From: Vibrio atlanticus
GTDB lineage: Bacteria > Pseudomonadota > Gammaproteobacteria > Enterobacterales > Vibrionaceae
DNA: 64,000 bases
Assembly (NCBI RefSeq): GCF_024347315.1
Contig: NZ_AP025460.1
Coordinates: 3,038,001 to 3,102,000 of the forward strand
Direction: 5' to 3'
The notes below the pieces were generated by a model. That model did not search any database, was not told the origin of the DNA, and saw nothing but the letters and a program-made list of their open reading frames with translations. Position numbers and translations under genes: made by a program. Positions 29,107 through 38,729 of this stretch are shown here, one piece after another. Numbering within the stretch: the stretch's first letter is position 1; each line of letters opens with the position of its first letter.

Positions 29107-29622
29107 ATGCAACGCAAATTCCTACTGATACTTGGGTTACTTATGTTCCCATTTATCAGCACAGCTCACGCTGAAACCACTCAGACTGACGAATCGGTAT
29201 TAACACTCGATTGGATTGACTTGATTCCAGAGTCAGAGCGAGCACAACTCGACTCATTTGGCATGCCGATGGTTAACCACGACAGTATGGACAAACCTCA
29301 ACAATCGACACTTGGCGCTGTTCGCCCAGAGCTGAATGGCAGCACAGTCAAGATTCCTGGCTTTGTGATTCCATTGGAAGGCGATGAGAACATGATCACT
29401 GAGTTTCTGCTGGTACCGTACTTTGGCGCATGTATCCACGTGCCACCGCCACCACCAAACCAAATCATCTACGTGAAGTTCCCTAAAGGTGCACCAATCC
29501 AGCAGTTATGGGATGTGATCTATTTAGTGGGTACGCTGAAAACTGAGTCAATAAGCCATGACTTGGCGCAAACCGGTTATCTTATTGAAGGTACTGCGAT
29601 TGAAGAATATGACGACATGTAG
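29107..29622 (+). CDS. DUF3299 periplasmic protein of the zinc operon
   Basis: A 171-residue exported protein. The signal peptide ends about residue 22 (STAHA, then ETTQTDES). The family block LEGDENMITEFLLVPYFGAC and the run IHVPPPPPNQIIYV are clear, with one Cys next to His before five prolines. DUF3299 genes often follow MacB-type ABC pairs. A role in zinc handling is inferred from operon position only. Confidence 0.88.
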   Translation: MQRKFLLILGLLMFPFISTAHAETTQTDESVLTLDWIDLIPESERAQLDSFGMPMVNHDSMDKPQQSTLGAVRPELNGSTVKIPGFVIPLEGDENMITEFLLVPYFGACIHVPPPPPNQIIYVKFPKGAPIQQLWDVIYLVGTLKTESISHDLAQTGYLIEGTAIEEYDDM

Positions 29623-29712
29623 TCATTAGAAGGGTGGCTCAAGGATGAGCTGCCGTCACTGAACGAGTGAGATCATTCAATAACAGTTTAATAACGATTA
29701 TTTTATTCTAAA

Positions 29713-29817
29713 TTACGCGATGTAATTAGATAAGTACGCTAGAACAGCGACATAAGTAGCGAGTAATAACCCTATACTAAGCTGCTTCTTCAGCTTGTTA
29801 TCATTGACTTGATTCAT
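29713..29817 (-). CDS. Small membrane peptide, 34 residues, unrecognised
   Basis: A short frame encodes MNQVNDNKLKKQLSIGLLLA continuing TYVAVLAYLSNYIA: a charged N-terminus then one hydrophobic helix. Its ATG is preceded by AAGGAGGAGTT, one of the strongest ribosome binding sites in the window. It is absent from a normal ORF list because of its length. It lies antisense to the zinc operon direction, between the DUF3299 gene and MITE-like copy 2. The function is unknown; it resembles other one-helix small proteins only in general form. Confidence 0.7.
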   Translation of the reverse strand: MNQVNDNKLKKQLSIGLLLATYVAVLAYLSNYIA

Positions 29818-29949
29818 AACTCCTCCTTGAGAATTACAACAAATTTAACATTTTATTATCATTAGCAAAAGTAAAATTTTGTTGAAACCTTCAACTCTGC
29901 ACGCAAAATCTAGCCACCAATAAGATAAAGAGTTACATTTTAGACAGTT

Positions 29950-30124
29950 ATACCAATCACAATAAGTAAGTGTTCAGAAATAGCGTAGGAAAAAGGCTTG
30001 AGAACAAGGAAGCTCTTTTCAATAAATAGTTTTGATAAGTAGTTATTCTACAATCAAAAATTCTAACGCTGTTATCGAGCGTTTTAACAAGCTAGGGCGA
30101 GCAATTAATTACTACGATTGGTGT
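29950..30124. repeat. MITE-like repeat, copy 2
   Basis: This element of about 175 bases begins ATACCAATCACAATAAGTAA and ends ACTACGATTGGTGT, and is strongly similar to the copy at 24472-24633 in the same orientation. It has an added internal stretch (near GCTCTTTTCAATAAATAG). With the 34-residue gene it fills most of the 527-base gap between the zinc operon and the TIGR03899 gene. It ends about 25 bases before the next ATG, so it may contribute the promoter of that gene. Confidence 0.85.
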
Positions 30125-30149
30125 TGGGTCGTCTCCTTACGGTACTCTT

Positions 30150-31058
30150 ATGTCAGAAACTAAACAGCCAGTGATCATTGAGCATGCTAGCGATACACAG
30201 CAAAAGCATGAGAAAAAGCCTCATATTGCCGACAGTGCAAGCAGAATGCTGCACATCGCACAAAGCTTCGGCCTCGATTCCTTAATTAGTCATAGTACAA
30301 AGCCAAACGATAAAGCTGAGAGTACGCTTATCGAACGGGCACTATTACGAGAGAAAAAACGTAGAGAGCTTCGCCAAAAGAACCTAGAACAGATTCTAAA
30401 GTTGGCACACTCTTCATGTAAGGATGAAGCAGCTGGAGACCCTGATCAGGACTGGCTATACCGTTTCTTCGATATGGCACAAGAGATCCACAATACATCG
30501 ATGCAGAGGCTATGGGCTCAAGTACTGAAACGAGAAGTCACCAACCCAGGCTCGACGTCGATGAAGGCACTTCAGATCTTAAAAGACATGACACCAAAAG
30601 AAGCGCTCACCCTGCAAAGAGCCGCGTCACTGGGTTGTAGCTTTGGTAGTGATAACAGCAGAAAACTGTTACTCGGCTTTAAATCCCATGCTGGAATCTT
30701 CAGCTTTGGTAAAAGGGACACCACCAACACCATCAATCTTGGTGGACACAACCTGCCCTACTCTAGCTTGCTCCACTTGATTGAACTCGGGATTATTCTG
30801 GGCACAGAACTAGAATCTGGAGAGATTGATTTCGATCCTGCTCTGCACTTAACTTATCAAGGTAAGGGCATGTCACTGGCACCATTATCAAAAGGGGTGA
30901 AGCTGATTTACTACCGATTCAGTCCAACAGGCAATGAGCTTTGCAACTTACTTGGCAACAAGCCTAACACGCAGTATTACGACCAGCTGATTGCGCTATT
31001 GAGCCAAAAATTTACGGTTCAAACAGAAGTTAAAAGCAGTGTGAACTACACCGTCTAG
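30150..31058 (+). CDS. TIGR03899-type conserved protein
   Basis: A 302-residue soluble protein. Visible parts are a charged helical segment with LREKKRRELRQKNLEQILKL (about 66-86), the conserved block DPDQDWLYRFFDMAQEIHN followed by MQRLWAQVLKREV, and a C-terminal region with LIELGIILGTELESGEI. The DQDW...MQRLWAQ pattern occurs in Vibrio/Shewanella TIGR03899 proteins and in DUF2806-like proteins. No catalytic motif is evident and the function is unknown. There is no clear ribosome site before the ATG. Confidence 0.75.
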   Translation: MSETKQPVIIEHASDTQQKHEKKPHIADSASRMLHIAQSFGLDSLISHSTKPNDKAESTLIERALLREKKRRELRQKNLEQILKLAHSSCKDEAAGDPDQDWLYRFFDMAQEIHNTSMQRLWAQVLKREVTNPGSTSMKALQILKDMTPKEALTLQRAASLGCSFGSDNSRKLLLGFKSHAGIFSFGKRDTTNTINLGGHNLPYSSLLHLIELGIILGTELESGEIDFDPALHLTYQGKGMSLAPLSKGVKLIYYRFSPTGNELCNLLGNKPNTQYYDQLIALLSQKFTVQTEVKSSVNYTV

Positions 31059-31089
31059 ACAATCGATACTGTAAAAAATAGACGGTGTA
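31047..31089. other. Inverted repeat across the end of the TIGR03899 gene
   Basis: TACACCGTCTA (31047-31057, containing the TAG stop) and its exact reverse complement TAGACGGTGTA (31079-31089) are separated by 21 bases. No T-run follows on the plus strand, so terminator function is uncertain; it may still fold at the 3' end of the message. Confidence 0.65.
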
Positions 31090-31225
31090 CGCTGTGAAGA
31101 GTATTGATAAGAGTGAAGAGAATCTAGAGGATAAGGTTCTTGTCTCGGAAAACCAAGGCTGCACTATTTATCCGCAGTGAATTAAGCAGATAAACAGGAG
31201 AGTAGCCTTAGTCATACCATCGATC

Positions 31226-31846
31226 TCAATTGGATAAAATATTACGCTTCTCTAAAGCCTCAATACACAATTCGACCAGTTCATCGAGTGTCTTTTCGCC
31301 CGCGGGTAGAGCTATCTCAGGGCTCTGAGGCGCTTCGTACACTGAGCTAATACCCGTGAAGTTCGGGATTTCTCCAGCGCGTGCTTTCTTATACAGACCT
31401 TTCGGGTCACGCTGCTCACACACCTCAAGTGGTGTGTTCACAAACACCTCAAGAAACTCACCTTCCGGCAATAAGTCTCGCACCAACTGTCTTTCAGCTT
31501 GATGTGGGGAAATAAACGCTGACAAGACGATCAAACCCGCATCCGCCATCAATTTAGCGAGCTCACCAATACGACGAATATTCTCTCGACGGTCTTGCTC
31601 TGAGAAGCCAAGGTCGCTACATAACCCATGACGGACATTGTCGCCATCCAATAAGTAAGTATGGTAACCAAGTTGGGCTAAGCGGTTTTCTAATGCTCCA
31701 GCAACTGTCGATTTCCCTGAACCAGATAATCCAGTGAACCAGAGCACAGCTGGTTTCTGTGATTTCAGATCCGCACGAAATGTTTTATCAATCGAGTGTT
31801 GATGCCACACAACATTCTCATCTTTTGGTTTGAGTACTGCGGTCAT
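31226..31846 (-). CDS. cysC: Adenylylsulfate kinase CysC
   Basis: A 206-residue kinase that phosphorylates APS to PAPS in sulfate assimilation. The P-loop GLSGSGKST lies at 39-47, followed by [18 protein letters not shown] (APS-binding), [14 protein letters not shown] and the lid [19 protein letters not shown]. It is the last gene of a minus-strand operon, cysD-cysN-permease-cysC; the permease stop lies 24 bases upstream of the cysC start. Confidence 0.97.
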   Translation of the reverse strand: MTAVLKPKDENVVWHQHSIDKTFRADLKSQKPAVLWFTGLSGSGKSTVAGALENRLAQLGYHTYLLDGDNVRHGLCSDLGFSEQDRRENIRRIGELAKLMADAGLIVLSAFISPHQAERQLVRDLLPEGEFLEVFVNTPLEVCEQRDPKGLYKKARAGEIPNFTGISSVYEAPQSPEIALPAGEKTLDELVELCIEALEKRNILSN

Positions 31847-31870
31847 AATTAGTCCTTTAAATAAACAGCA

Positions 31871-33640
31871 TTAAAATGGGAAAAAGTAAGGAATCAGGGT
31901 CAGCACCAAGCCCGAATAGACAATCGAGATTGGGATGCCGATACGTAGATAATCCGTGAGATGGTAATTACCTACGCTATAAACAAGTAAATTAGTTTGG
32001 TAGCCGTATGGCGAAATAAAACTGGCACTGGCACCAAATAGAACCGCCATAATGAATGGCATAGGGTCAACGCCATAGCCGATAGCCATGCTATAGCCGA
32101 TTGGGAAAGAGAGTGCTGCGGCCGCATTATTGGTAACAAGTTCTGTCAGAACCAAGGTCATAAAATAGGTCGCGACTAACGCACCAAACACGCCCCAGCC
32201 ATTAAAGGCTTCCATAAACATCAGCCCCATACGCTCAGACAGCCCAGATGAAATCATCAGTTGAGCAATAGACAGAGCGGAGCCAACGATCACCACAATA
32301 TCAACCGGAAAACGGCGACGGAGTTCACCCAGTTGCACCACACCAAAGGCCACCAGCAACAGTAAGAAACCAGCCAGCCCTTTGATAATCGGCACGACTT
32401 CAGCAAGGGCTAGACCAATCACACTGGCAAAACCGAGCAATACAAACGTCGATTTATCGGCATCAAGCTTGGCACTCGAGTCCAAGTCATTCATCAACAC
32501 AAACTCTTTATTGTGTTGTTGACGCTGTTCTTCAAAACGTTTTCCTGGAACCAAAATCAAGGTATCACCAGCGGTCAATGTGATATTCCCTAGTCCACCT
32601 TCAAGGCGCTCATGGCCACGACGAATAGCAACCACCACCGCATCGAAACGATCTCTAAACTGGCTGGTTTTCAGGGTTTTGTTACAGAAGCTTGCAGACG
32701 AACTCACTACAACCTCAACAAAGCTCTGGCCGTTTAAGTGGTGCTGGCCAAACAGAGTTAGCCCTTGGATCTCTTGCAGTGTCGCAACACTCTCGACATC
32801 ACCACAAAACAGCAGTCGATCACGAGCTTGGAGTATGAAGTCAGGGTCAATAGACGCGGTTGTTTTACCGTCTCGAATCACTTCCGCTAAGAACAGTTTT
32901 CTCAATGCTCTGAGGTTATTCTCGCTGACGCTACGACCAACTAACGGTGAGCCAGGTTCCACTCTTGCTTCTAAAAAGTAAGGCAAATCATCTTGGGAAC
33001 CATCATCGTAGCTGGGTAGGAAGTAACTCAGAGGGATAAGGATCAACACACCACCGACCAAGACCGCTAAACCGATCAAAGTTGGTGTAAAAAAGTTTAA
33101 ACTCGGCAAACCCGCATCTTCAACGAAACTATTGATGATCAAGTTGGTAGAGGTGCCGATCAATGTCAGGGTTCCACCTAAGATGGCAGCGTATGACAAA
33201 GGGATTAGCAGTTTAGATGGCGCATGCTGTTGATTACGTTTGATCGCCCCGATCAAAGAAACAACAACCGCCGTGTTATTAGTAAAAGAAGAAAGTAACG
33301 CAGTGGAGATACCCAACTTCGCAACCACGGTACCTAGCCTACCTTCAGAGATATTACGGCTAACCCAACTGATTAAGCGAGTTTTCTCCAACGCACTTGA
33401 TGCGAGGATAAGAAGAATTAAAGTCAGTAACGAGGAGTTAGTGAAATTATTGGCTAAGCTCGACAAATCGATCATGCCAGCCATAAAAGCAATAAACGCC
33501 GCGCCAGCAAAGATAAAGCTTGGCTTAATACGGGTAACGAGCAGGCAAGTAATGATGCCGAGCAAAATCGCTAATACAAATCCTTGTTGCCACATATACC
33601 CGTCCTTTATGGCGGAAACGAGGGTTTCCGCCTGATTCAA
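31871..33640 (-). CDS. SLC13-family permease within the sulfate operon
   Basis: A 589-residue membrane protein of the DASS/CitT-type ion transporter superfamily: about five N-terminal helices, a cytosolic middle (about 205-370) with two RCK_C/TrkA-C domains, then six or more C-terminal helices. ILGGTLTLIGTSTNLIINS and TELVTNNAAAALSFPIGYS match the paired substrate/Na+ motifs (SNT and TNNA) of this family. Its place between cysN and cysC suggests sulfate or another sulfur oxyanion as substrate; that is inference from context. Confidence 0.88.
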   Translation of the reverse strand: MNQAETLVSAIKDGYMWQQGFVLAILLGIITCLLVTRIKPSFIFAGAAFIAFMAGMIDLSSLANNFTNSSLLTLILLILASSALEKTRLISWVSRNISEGRLGTVVAKLGISTALLSSFTNNTAVVVSLIGAIKRNQQHAPSKLLIPLSYAAILGGTLTLIGTSTNLIINSFVEDAGLPSLNFFTPTLIGLAVLVGGVLILIPLSYFLPSYDDGSQDDLPYFLEARVEPGSPLVGRSVSENNLRALRKLFLAEVIRDGKTTASIDPDFILQARDRLLFCGDVESVATLQEIQGLTLFGQHHLNGQSFVEVVVSSSASFCNKTLKTSQFRDRFDAVVVAIRRGHERLEGGLGNITLTAGDTLILVPGKRFEEQRQQHNKEFVLMNDLDSSAKLDADKSTFVLLGFASVIGLALAEVVPIIKGLAGFLLLLVAFGVVQLGELRRRFPVDIVVIVGSALSIAQLMISSGLSERMGLMFMEAFNGWGVFGALVATYFMTLVLTELVTNNAAAALSFPIGYSMAIGYGVDPMPFIMAVLFGASASFISPYGYQTNLLVYSVGNYHLTDYLRIGIPISIVYSGLVLTLIPYFFPF

Positions 33641-33659
33641 TAAGCTGTTACTTAGTCGT

Positions 33660-35090
33660 TTATGACTTCAGTAATTGGCTTAGGTCTTTGGCATCCCAAT
33701 GAGGGAAGTGCTTGCGTACCAATGCGTTGAACTCAAGTTCAAATGCAGAGAAGTTACCGACTTGCTGTTCAACAGAGTCCAAACGGTCTCGAATCAAACC
33801 AGCACCCACCGTCACGTTAGTCAGGCGGTCGATAACGATGAAACCACCGGTGTCCGCACTCTCACGGTATTTATCCAGCGCGACAGTCTCGTTCAATGAC
33901 CATTCACACAAGCCAATACCATTCAGTGGTAACTCATCAACTGCGTAAGTCGACAAGTTGTTGATGTCATATTGGTGACGAACCGTTTCAACCTGACCGA
34001 CGGTTTTCTTGCCTGCGATTTTGATGTCGTAAGCTTTACCCGGTTGCAGTGGTTGCTCTGTCATCCACACGATGTCTGCCAATACGTGGTTAGTGGATTC
34101 AATTTGCGCGTTTTCCAACACAATCAAATCACCACGGCTGATATCGATTTCATCTTCAAGAGTCAGTGTTACCGCCAAACCCGCTTGTGCTGATTCAAGT
34201 TCACCATCAAAGGTCACAATGCTTGCCACCTTAGAGGTTTTACCTGAAGGCAACGCCTTGATTTCATCACCGACGCTGACACGACCAGAAGCCACGGTGC
34301 CGGCAAAGCCACGGAAATCTAAGTTAGGACGATTGACATACTGCACAGGGAAACGGAATTCGCCCGCAGAACGTTTTTGGTCAATGTCGACGTTCTCTAA
34401 CACTTCTAATAGAGACGGACCTTCGAACCATGCAAGCTCTTTGCTTGGCGCAGCAACGTTAATGCCTTCAAGTGCCGAAACTGGCAGAATCTGAATATTA
34501 GTTTCGCCCTCTAGGTTTTCAGCAAACTCTAGGTACTGATCGCGAATCTCCTCAAAACGATCTTGCGAGTACTCGACGAGATCCATTTTGTTGACTGCGA
34601 CGATGAAATGCTTCAAACCAAGCAGGTTAGAAATAAACGAGTGACGACGTGTTTGATCCAGTACACCCTTACGAGCATCAATCAAGATCACAGCCAGATC
34701 ACACGTTGAAGCGCCTGTTGCCATGTTGCGCGTGTACTGCTCATGCCCTGGGGTATCAGCAATAATGAATTTACGCTTTTGAGTCGAGAAGTAGCGATAA
34801 GCCACATCGATCGTGATGCCTTGCTCACGTTCAGCTTGCAAGCCATCAACAAGCAGTGCCAAGTCAGGCTTCTCACCTGTAGTACCCACTCGTTGGCTAT
34901 CCGAGTGAACTGCTGCTAGCTGATCTTCATAAATCTGTTTCGTATCATGGAGCAAGCGACCGATTAAGGTACTTTTACCATCATCTACCGAGCCACAAGT
35001 TAAAAATCTAAGCATAGATTTATGCTGATGCTGACTTAGATAACCTTCAATCCCTAGTTCAGCCAATTCGGCTTCTACTGCACTATTCAT
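33660..35090 (-). CDS. cysN: Sulfate adenylyltransferase subunit 1 CysN
   Basis: A 476-residue GTPase subunit that drives APS formation with CysD. G1 is GSVDDGKST (33-41), G3 is [17 protein letters not shown], and G4 is [10 protein letters not shown]-Tu-like beta-barrel domains follow. The C-terminal APS kinase found fused in some bacteria is missing, which fits the separate cysC gene. The start follows cysD by 18 bases. Confidence 0.97.
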   Translation of the reverse strand: MNSAVEAELAELGIEGYLSQHQHKSMLRFLTCGSVDDGKSTLIGRLLHDTKQIYEDQLAAVHSDSQRVGTTGEKPDLALLVDGLQAEREQGITIDVAYRYFSTQKRKFIIADTPGHEQYTRNMATGASTCDLAVILIDARKGVLDQTRRHSFISNLLGLKHFIVAVNKMDLVEYSQDRFEEIRDQYLEFAENLEGETNIQILPVSALEGINVAAPSKELAWFEGPSLLEVLENVDIDQKRSAGEFRFPVQYVNRPNLDFRGFAGTVASGRVSVGDEIKALPSGKTSKVASIVTFDGELESAQAGLAVTLTLEDEIDISRGDLIVLENAQIESTNHVLADIVWMTEQPLQPGKAYDIKIAGKKTVGQVETVRHQYDINNLSTYAVDELPLNGIGLCEWSLNETVALDKYRESADTGGFIVIDRLTNVTVGAGLIRDRLDSVEQQVGNFSAFELEFNALVRKHFPHWDAKDLSQLLKS

Positions 35091-35108
35091 TTTTCTTTCC
35101 TTAGATTC

Positions 35109-36017
35109 TTAGAAATAACCTTGGCGCTTTTTCAGCTCCATAGAGCCCGACTGATCATGGTCAATCGCTCGACCTTGACGCTCACTGGACGTCGCCACCA
35201 GCATCTCTTCAATAATGCCTGTTAGCGTATTCGCCTCAGATTCAACGGCTCCGGTTAGTGGGTAACATCCCAAAGTACGGAAGCGAACGCTTTTCTCTTC
35301 AATCACTTCACCTTCTTGCAGTTCCATACGGTCATCATCAACCATGATCAGCATGCCATCACGCTCAACCACAGGACGTTTATCAGATAGGTAAAGCGGA
35401 ACAATATCGATGCTCTCTAGGTAGATGTATTGCCAGATATCAAGCTCAGTCCAGTTAGAGAGCGGGAAGACACGAATGCTTTCGCCCTTATTAACCTGAC
35501 CGTTGTAGGTGTGCCAAAGCTCTGGACGCTGGTTTTTTGGATCCCATGTATGGTTCTTATCGCGGAAAGAATAAACACGCTCTTTTGCTCGAGATTTTTC
35601 TTCATCACGACGCGCACCACCAAAAGCCGCATCGAACCCATACTTGTTTAACGCCTGCTTAAGGCCTTGAGTTTTCATGATGTCAGTGTGCTTAGAAGAG
35701 CCATGTACGAATGGGCTACACCCCATCTCAATACCTTCTGGGTTCTTATGTACTAAAAGGTCGAAGCCGTACTTTTTAGCCGTACGATCACGAAACTCAA
35801 TCATCTCGCGGAATTTCCAATCCGTATCTACATGCAATAGTGGGAATGGAATCTTGCCTGGATAAAACGCTTTGCGAGCTAAATGAAGCATCACAGAAGA
35901 ATCTTTACCGATGGAGTACATCATCACTGGGTTATCAAACTCAGCAGCAACTTCACGGATAATATGAATACTTTCCGCTTCAAGCTGTTTTAGGTGGGTT
36001 AAACGTTCTTGGTCCAT
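35109..36017 (-). CDS. cysD: Sulfate adenylyltransferase subunit 2 CysD
   Basis: A 302-residue catalytic subunit of ATP sulfurylase. The PP-loop [17 protein letters not shown] binds ATP, and the block [20 protein letters not shown] is diagnostic. AAGGAAG precedes the ATG. It is the first gene of the cysDN-permease-cysC operon, whose promoter must lie in the 451-base gap shared with the divergent phosphodiesterase gene. Confidence 0.97.
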   Translation of the reverse strand: MDQERLTHLKQLEAESIHIIREVAAEFDNPVMMYSIGKDSSVMLHLARKAFYPGKIPFPLLHVDTDWKFREMIEFRDRTAKKYGFDLLVHKNPEGIEMGCSPFVHGSSKHTDIMKTQGLKQALNKYGFDAAFGGARRDEEKSRAKERVYSFRDKNHTWDPKNQRPELWHTYNGQVNKGESIRVFPLSNWTELDIWQYIYLESIDIVPLYLSDKRPVVERDGMLIMVDDDRMELQEGEVIEEKSVRFRTLGCYPLTGAVESEANTLTGIIEEMLVATSSERQGRAIDHDQSGSMELKKRQGYF

Positions 36018-36468
36018 TTCAGTGCTTCCTTTAAGGCTCGCAGTACGAGCAATTCATTACTTGGTCTTGCCAAGCAAGGGATTTAACTCATCCACTTGAG
36101 TGAATGGGAGTATTGGCACTAGAAGAAAACAGAAGCTTCGTTTTGAGCTATCCTTGCTATTCATCTGCCTGATACGTCCTTGATATAGGCATTATGACGA
36201 GCCTCTCATATTACTGGAAATTCTAAAATTTCATTTTTTATTCGAAAAGCTGATAAGGGATGAGATTCATCGATAAATAGGTGAAATGAATGGGCTAATA
36301 TTATCGATATCAGTTGCGCATCGATTGAGCAGCTTTGGGAGGCGCCTTGCAGAACACTATAAAGTAATCGATCTAAGTCACGAATTAACATTCGTTGTAA
36401 TCATTGTTTCATTCCATTTTGTTACATTACGCAACGAATTTTCTACTAATCCACTTTGGAGCTCCAAA
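36018..36468. other. Divergent intergenic region cysD / cpdB
   Basis: A gap of 451 AT-rich bases between the divergent starts of cysD and the nucleotidase gene. I see no credible gene in it; the plus-strand open frame from 36286 is only an upstream extension of the nucleotidase frame. A short palindrome GAAATT-CTAA-AATTTC sits at 36217-36232. It must hold both promoters, but I cannot place a CysB or CRP site with confidence. Confidence 0.7.
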
Positions 36469-38445
36469 ATGAAAGTTGCAATGAAACCTTTGTCATTGGC
36501 TGTACTTGCTGGTCTTGGTCTGACTTTAGCAGGCTGCACAACAACACCAGATACCGATGAAGTGATTAAATTACGTGTCGTAGAAACGACGGATATCCAT
36601 ACCAACCTAATGGATTACGACTACTACAAAGACAAGCCGTCGAAAAAAATCGGCTTAGCACGTACTGCAACTCTAGTAAAAGAAGCTCAAAGCGAAGTAA
36701 CCAACAGCGTATTAGTTGATAACGGTGACTTGCTGCAAGGTAGCCCGATGGGTGACTACATGGCAGACAAAGGCATCGAAGCGGGCGAAGTTCACCCTGC
36801 ATACAAAGCAATGAACCAACTAAGCTATGACGCTGCAAACCTAGGTAACCACGAATTCAACTACGGTCTTGAGTTCCTAGAAGAGTCAATCAACGACGCT
36901 GACTTCCCATACATCAGTGCTAACGTTTACGATGCAGAAACCAAAGAACACTACTTCACGCCTTACATCATCAAGACGCACACGTTTGAAGATACTGCTG
37001 GCGTAGAACATGAAGTAAAAGTGGGTTACATCGGTTTTGTTCCACCACAAATCATGACGTGGGATAAGAAGAACCTTGAAGGCAAAGTGATCGCTCGCGA
37101 TATCATTGAGACAGCTAACGAGTTAGTGCCTCAAATGAAAGCGGAAGGCGCTGAAGTAATCGTTGCTATCCCTCACTCAGGCGTATCAACTGACCCGTAC
37201 AAAAATGGCGAAGAGAACTCAACGTTCTACCTATCTGAAGTAGACGGCATTGATGCAATCGCATTTGGTCACTCTCACGCAGTATTCCCAGGAAAAGGTT
37301 TTGATGACATTCAAGGCATCAACAACGAAACGGGCACAATGAACGGCGTTGCGGCAGTAATGCCAGGCCGCTGGGGTAGCCACGTTGGTGTTATGGATCT
37401 AACACTTGCACAAAAAGACGGTAAGTGGGAAGTCGTTAAAGGCCAATCAGAAGCACGCCCAATCTACGACAAGGTAGAAAAGAAATCTCTTGCTGCTGCT
37501 GATGAAGGCATCGTTTCTGCACTAGAAAAAGACCACGCAGGTACTCGTGAGTTTGTTAACCAACCGATTGGTAAAGCAGACGATGTGATGTACAGCTTCT
37601 TGTCTCTAGTACAAGACGATCCAACAGTTCAAATCGTTAACCTTGCACAGAAAGATTACGTTGAACAGTTCATCCAAGGTGACCCAGACCTAGATGGTAC
37701 GCCAGTACTTTCAGCGGCTGCACCATTCAAGGCCGGCGGCCGTAAGAATGACCCAGCGAACTTCACTGAAGTTGAATCTGGTCAACTGACATTCCGTAAC
37801 GCGGCTGACTTATACCTTTACCCGAACACGCTAGTTGCAATGAAGGTAACAGGCCACGAAGTAAAAGAGTGGCTTGAGTGTTCTGCTGGTCAATTCCAAC
37901 AAATAGATGTTAATTCGACCGCACCACAGCAGTTGGTTGAATGGGACGGCTTCCGCACTTACAACTTTGATGTCATCGATGGCGTTGAGTACCAAATCGA
38001 TGTTACACAACCAGCAAAATACGATGGTAACTGTAAAGTTATTAATGAAGGCTCTGAGCGTATCGTAGGTCTAACTTACCAAGGTAAGCCAATCGACGTG
38101 AAGCAAGACTTCCTGATCGCAACCAACAACTACCGAGCATACAGCAATAAGTTCCCAGGTACGGGTGAAGACTTCATCGCATTTGATGCACCAGATGAGA
38201 ACCGTACTGTTCTAGCGAACTACATCTCTCGAGTGAGCAAAGAGCAAGGTCAAGTGAGCCCAACGGCTGATAACAACTGGTCATTTGCGCCAATCAAAAC
38301 GGATAAAAAGCTAGATATCCGCTTTGAAACATCTCCAAGCGACAAAGCGGCAGAGTTCATCAAAGAAAAGGGTCAATACCCGATGAAACGTGTTGCGACT
38401 GACGATGTTGGTTTTGCTGTTTACCAGATTGACCTAACTAAATAG
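36469..38445 (+). CDS. Lipoprotein 5'-nucleotidase / 2',3'-cyclic phosphodiesterase (CpdB-like)
   Basis: A 658-residue calcineurin-like phosphoesterase of the UshA/CpdB family acting in the periplasm on 2',3'-cyclic nucleotides and 3'-nucleotides. A lipoprotein signal is clear: [20 protein letters not shown] then AGC with the lipidated Cys23. Metal motifs are TDIHTN (41-46), DNGD (84-87) and GNHEF (126-130). The C-terminal nucleotidase domain has [17 protein letters not shown]. The ATG at 36469 follows TTGGAG; upstream extension is excluded because the lipobox would be buried. Its substrate range cannot be decided from sequence. Confidence 0.93.
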   Translation: MKVAMKPLSLAVLAGLGLTLAGCTTTPDTDEVIKLRVVETTDIHTNLMDYDYYKDKPSKKIGLARTATLVKEAQSEVTNSVLVDNGDLLQGSPMGDYMADKGIEAGEVHPAYKAMNQLSYDAANLGNHEFNYGLEFLEESINDADFPYISANVYDAETKEHYFTPYIIKTHTFEDTAGVEHEVKVGYIGFVPPQIMTWDKKNLEGKVIARDIIETANELVPQMKAEGAEVIVAIPHSGVSTDPYKNGEENSTFYLSEVDGIDAIAFGHSHAVFPGKGFDDIQGINNETGTMNGVAAVMPGRWGSHVGVMDLTLAQKDGKWEVVKGQSEARPIYDKVEKKSLAAADEGIVSALEKDHAGTREFVNQPIGKADDVMYSFLSLVQDDPTVQIVNLAQKDYVEQFIQGDPDLDGTPVLSAAAPFKAGGRKNDPANFTEVESGQLTFRNAADLYLYPNTLVAMKVTGHEVKEWLECSAGQFQQIDVNSTAPQQLVEWDGFRTYNFDVIDGVEYQIDVTQPAKYDGNCKVINEGSERIVGLTYQGKPIDVKQDFLIATNNYRAYSNKFPGTGEDFIAFDAPDENRTVLANYISRVSKEQGQVSPTADNNWSFAPIKTDKKLDIRFETSPSDKAAEFIKEKGQYPMKRVATDDVGFAVYQIDLTK

Positions 38446-38476
38446 ATTACCCTGTAATCCATAGTTAACGTTCTGA

Positions 38477-38508
38477 AAGGCTGAGTTTAACGACTCAGCC
38501 TTTTTCTT
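38477..38508 (+). terminator. Intrinsic terminator after the nucleotidase gene
   Basis: GGCTGAG, an eight-base loop, CTCAGCC, then TTTTTCTTTT. It closes the nucleotidase transcript. The remaining 220 bases before the DedA gene hold only a short operator-like palindrome. Confidence 0.9.
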
Positions 38509-38681
38509 TTGTTATTTATAAACCAAATCCACTGCCCTACTTTTCTCACCGTAAACGCCCGCTAATTCAATAACCAAACAGCGCGACTCAAACCGCCAAT
38601 AAAATCAATCAAATATAAAAAAGCAGCAATCGCCTGTAAGTTTTTCTCCGCTCCTCCTGTCTATTTAATTTACTACACTCA

Positions 38682-38705
38682 ATGAATGGTCATTAAGCCA
38701 TTCAT
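38682..38705. promoter_or_regulatory. Candidate operator before the DedA operon
   Basis: ATGAATGG and CCATTCAT, separated by eight bases, form a perfect 8-bp inverted repeat 24 bases before the first start codon of the seven-gene operon. Its size and position suit a repressor or activator site; the protein that would bind it is unknown. Confidence 0.5.
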
Positions 38706-38729
38706 CTATGGGATAGATAAGGACATTTG

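Noticed and set aside
29835..29875. Fur box upstream of the 34-residue gene
   Set aside because: GCTAATGATAAT resembles one half of a Fur site, but the other half is too poor to call.
36286..36468. 61-residue N-terminal extension of the nucleotidase
   Set aside because: The lipoprotein signal and TTGGAG ribosome site place the start at 36469.
38655..38680. Pho box before the OlsF-like operon
   Set aside because: Only one CTGTC-like half is present; the second direct repeat is missing.
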